Source: Mytilisepta virgata (Eukaryota; Mollusca; Bivalvia; Mytilida; Mytilidae). Taken from it: 64,000 bases of DNA. Below, piece after piece: positions 61,440 through 64,000 of this stretch. Within the stretch, counting starts at the first letter, position 1; each line of letters starts with the position of its first letter. The notes beneath the pieces are model-generated. The model worked only from the letters and a program-made list of their open reading frames with translations. It searched no databases and was not told the DNA's origin. The stretch lies in the NCBI GenBank assembly GCA_028015205.1, contig CM051516.1:47186230-47250229 (forward strand), read 5' to 3'. The translations under genes were made by a program, and so were the position numbers.

Positions 61440-61830
61440 TCATGCATTTAATTTCTATACAGTATTGTCACAGTATTTGATTTTTAAAAATTGGGGCCCA
61501 CGTGGGTCGAATTTCGAAAATAGGAAATTTATCCTTGTGACCTAAACTCTTCATACATTTTTCATTTTATCCGTTTAATTTCTATACAGTATTGTCACAC
61601 GCTTTATGTAGAGATGTGCAGTACGGTTTTAGAATTTTGATTCTCAAAAATTGGGGCCAGCAGGGGTCGAATTTCGAAAATTGGAAATTTAAGCTTGTAA
61701 CCTGATCTCCGCATTCGTTTTTAACTTCAAGCATTTGATTTCTATACAATACTATCACATACTAAATGTAGATGTGCAATTCGGTTTTAGAATTTTGATT
61801 TTAAAAAATCAAAATAAAAGCATACTGTGA
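61440..61830 (+). repeat. Satellite family units
   Basis: Two to three units with ATTTCTATACAGTATTGTCAC, AAATTGGGGCC and GGGTCGAATTTCGAAAATT, reverse complement of the 22630-23400 array. A further copy runs from 63740 to the window end. Confidence 0.8.
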
Positions 61831-61904
61831 GGATGTTATTTGCAACCGGGCAATAACATCATAAGAGAGCAGATAAGTGTAGATTATCGGCTTTTCTGAA
61901 CATT

Positions 61905-62020
61905 GATATCGTAAAATATCAGCTGCGAGCCACAGTAGGAAGATTTTTGGCGAATGAGCGCAGCGAACGAGCCTAAAAGATTAATATTGTGTCCAGCGGC
62001 TGATATTTTACATTACCGTA
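61905..62020. mobile_element. Foldback element A of a terminal-repeat cluster
   Basis: ATCGTAAAATATCAGCTGCG pairs with CAGCGGCTGATATTTTAC. The inner arm has GAGCGCAGCGAACGAGC. Confidence 0.6.
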
Positions 62021-62284
62021 TTTCCCCATGCCTATATCGACCTGCTGAGGCCTTCACAATTTCCCGTATTTCGGCACTGTGACGTCGTAAAGGGTTGACC
62101 CGACCCTAATATGAGCTGACTCGAATATATCAGTGACGTCATAATGTTTGACCCAACGTTGACCCGAATATATCAGGAAAACATCCGGTTATAGGCAGAT
62201 GGCCATTGAAAAGTAAGAAATTCCATTAAGATTGCTAGTTAACAATACGATAAATTTATCATCAAGTTTTCTTCAAACAAAAAT

Positions 62285-62392
62285 TGTAAAATATAAGCCG
62301 TTCGACACAATATGAAGCTTTTTAGCTCGTTCGGTACGCTCACACGCCGAAAAAGCTTCACATTGTGTCTCGCGGCTGATATTTTACGATAT
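62285..62392. mobile_element. Foldback element B of a terminal-repeat cluster
   Basis: GTAAAATATAAGCCGTTCGA pairs with CTCGCGGCTGATATTTTACG; the inner arm is GAAGCTTTTTAGC against its near-complement. It shares outer arms with element A, so they are relatives about 370 bases apart. Confidence 0.6.
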
Positions 62393-62494
62393 ACTTTTGC
62401 AGAAAACCTGATAATATGTACATTTATTAATTAACTACTGTGTTATTTGCTTAAATAACAGTTAATCTGTCTATACAATACAGATAATCGAACA

Positions 62495-62572
62495 AGGCCA
62501 ATATAGAAAAACTCGGCCAATACGAACTTCCGGTCTGTATTGGCCGAGTTTTCCCGTATTGGCCGACATCCG
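62495..62572. repeat. Short hairpin (GGCCAATA/TATTGGCC type)
   Basis: AAAACTCGGCCAATACG pairs with CGTATTGGCCGAGTTTTCC-like sequence. Related in wording to the hairpin at 62853. Confidence 0.6.
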
Positions 62573-62852
62573 GGGATTTTCACACATGGAAATCTATAGG
62601 GACGTCGCACTGTTGGACGATTGTGCAAAAAGCTACTTAAATTTAAATTTAACTATTCATTTTTTACCCCACTTGTGACCATTCATTTTACTTGTCTCAA
62701 AAATTTTAACTAGAAAATAGATGATTTTTTTCATTCTTTACAACTTCACGTTCGTGCATAAGATTCCCTTGAGCTCTTAGAGAATTGCGGTACAATTTCA
62801 CAGACTATATTTAAACTATAATTCTATGTAATGTTTATGAAAAGTTAATTAA

Positions 62853-63009
62853 TAAAGATATTATTAATTGACAATTTGCGTATTGGCTGAGTTATTGGTC
62901 CTCGGCCTGCTGTATTGGCCTTCGGCTTCGCCTCAGGCCAATACAGCAAGCCTCGGACCAATAACTTAGCCAATACGGAAATTGTTAATTAATAATATCA
63001 TAATCTTTA
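62853..63009. mobile_element. Foldback element with GCC-rich centre
   Basis: TAAAGATATTATTAATTGAC pairs with its counterpart at the right edge; inside, GGCCTGCTGTATTGGCC and GGCCAATACAGCAAGCC are complementary. The arms total about 70 bases each. Confidence 0.8.
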
Positions 63010-63601
63010 CGCAGAAACCCGATAATCTGTTATCGTACAAATTCTGTACATTTGAGAAGCTCCTGTAAGACATTTTTTACGCTTTTTGGTCTTCATGGAG
63101 GTAAGCTTGATAACGTCTCCTAGCACATTTAATTGTGAGTTCGCTAATAATTCCTACTGTCATATTGTGACGTCGCTGATAAGTACTGCTGTCGCGGATA
63201 ATGTCTCCTATTACGTCACAAAGCCTTAATACAGAGATTATAGAGCGGCTAAGCAGGGTGATATAGACGCAGGGAAGTACGATAATATGTTTTCTGCCCT
63301 CTCGTGAGCCTTATCGACGTCACTTCCGTTCAGCTGTAAATAATCGTCTGATCATTATTTATGGTAAATTAACCTTCATAAATGTTCTTAGCAGTTTCCA
63401 ATAGGGACCTTTTTAGATCTCGGGAAAATCACAGAAACTGAAGTTGCATTTATATACTTAAAGTGAAAGAAATAACTGTTTACTAGCTGTAGCACTGTGA
63501 ATGTGCACTTTATATTCAGTCACCACATCAGTGTTGTTCAAAACTTGACATACTTGGTTGAAGGCAGGAAAATCGAATTCAGCATTAAAATTATCTCTGG
63601 G

Positions 63602-63735
63602 TAGATTAGTACATGTTTTTCTTTCATATTGGCGTTGTTATGTTATCAGCCCTCGACTGATATCGTCCCTCGGGGCTGATATCAATTCTCGGGCTGATAA
63701 CAAGGGCAATATGAAAAAGGCCATGTATTAATCTA
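63602..63735. mobile_element. Foldback element
   Basis: TAGATTAGTACATG at the left and CATGTATTAATCTA at the right are near complements, with TTATCAGCCCTCGACTGATA and complementary blocks inside. Confidence 0.75.
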
Positions 63736-63739
63736 TAAG

Positions 63740-64000
63740 CATCTGTAGATGTGCAAAAAGGTTTTTAATTTTGAAAATAGATTAAGGGTTCCAATATTGG
63801 GACTGAAAATGGTGAAATTGCTAATTTTGCCTTCGCTCTGGAAATACTTATTCATTTTTTGTTTCAGTAGTTTTATTTGTTTATAATATTGTTCTGCACT
63901 ATGTGTAGATGTGCGATAAGGTTTTCAATTTTGAAATTTGTTTCAGGGTTCCAATTTTCAGACTGAAATTGAGAAATTGCTAATTTTTCTCTGTTAATTT
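63740..64000 (+). repeat. Satellite-family copy running off the window
   Basis: Two units, about 150-160 bases apart, share GTAGATGTGC, AAGGTTTTTAATTTTGAAA and GGGTTCCAAT. The remaining stretch 63010-63600 holds no gene that I can see. Confidence 0.65.

Overview
This is AT-rich animal genomic DNA. It has a spliced gene with GT..AG introns, many repeats of every size, and a virus-like Polinton/Maverick element. The repeat style points to a marine bivalve, most likely a mussel (Mytilus-like): satellite-like monomers, CCGTCCGTC tracts, foldback elements, and a retroelement tail at about 1960-2142 that I recall from mussel transcripts. That assignment is from memory and was not searched.

Layout. 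(1) 1-18401: one host gene on the + strand with ten coding exons and 473 codons. Every exon junction keeps the reading frame. It encodes a protein with an N-terminal helical F-BAR-like region, a proline-rich linker and a C-terminal SH3-like domain. Its introns hold LINE fragments, foldback elements, a MULE transposase remnant and diverged tandem repeats. (2) 18402-23520: no gene; tandem repeats and a dispersed satellite family. (3) 23521-39748: further copies (B and C) of the gene's 5' region. Copy B is riddled with insertions. Copy C carries a second copy of exon 1 with an in-frame stop. (4) 27814-37105, between B and C: a decayed Polinton-type element with protein-primed-type family B DNA polymerase, FtsK/HerA-type packaging ATPase and DDE integrase with a chromodomain-like end, all on +. 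No capsid or protease gene is visible. The polymerase is broken by stops, frameshifts and two clean transposon insertions. (5) 39753-53870: minisatellites, a segmental duplication (41090-43690 plus 47871-48180 versus 48600-51300), and between its parts a 3.9 kb element with terminal inverted repeats and long subterminal arrays of a GTACGGACG-like motif. (6) 54396-55182: a 20-bp minisatellite. (7) 55200-64000: no gene; retroelement tails, diverged arrays and many palindromic foldback elements.

Only the F-BAR/SH3 gene looks intact. The Polinton genes are related in the usual way (replication by PolB, packaging-type ATPase, integration by integrase), but here they are relics. The most interesting points are the compact capsid-less Polinton layout with C2H2 fingers on both polymerase and ATPase, the composite insertion in the polymerase, the duplicated and inactivated exon 1, and the TIR element with subterminal arrays.
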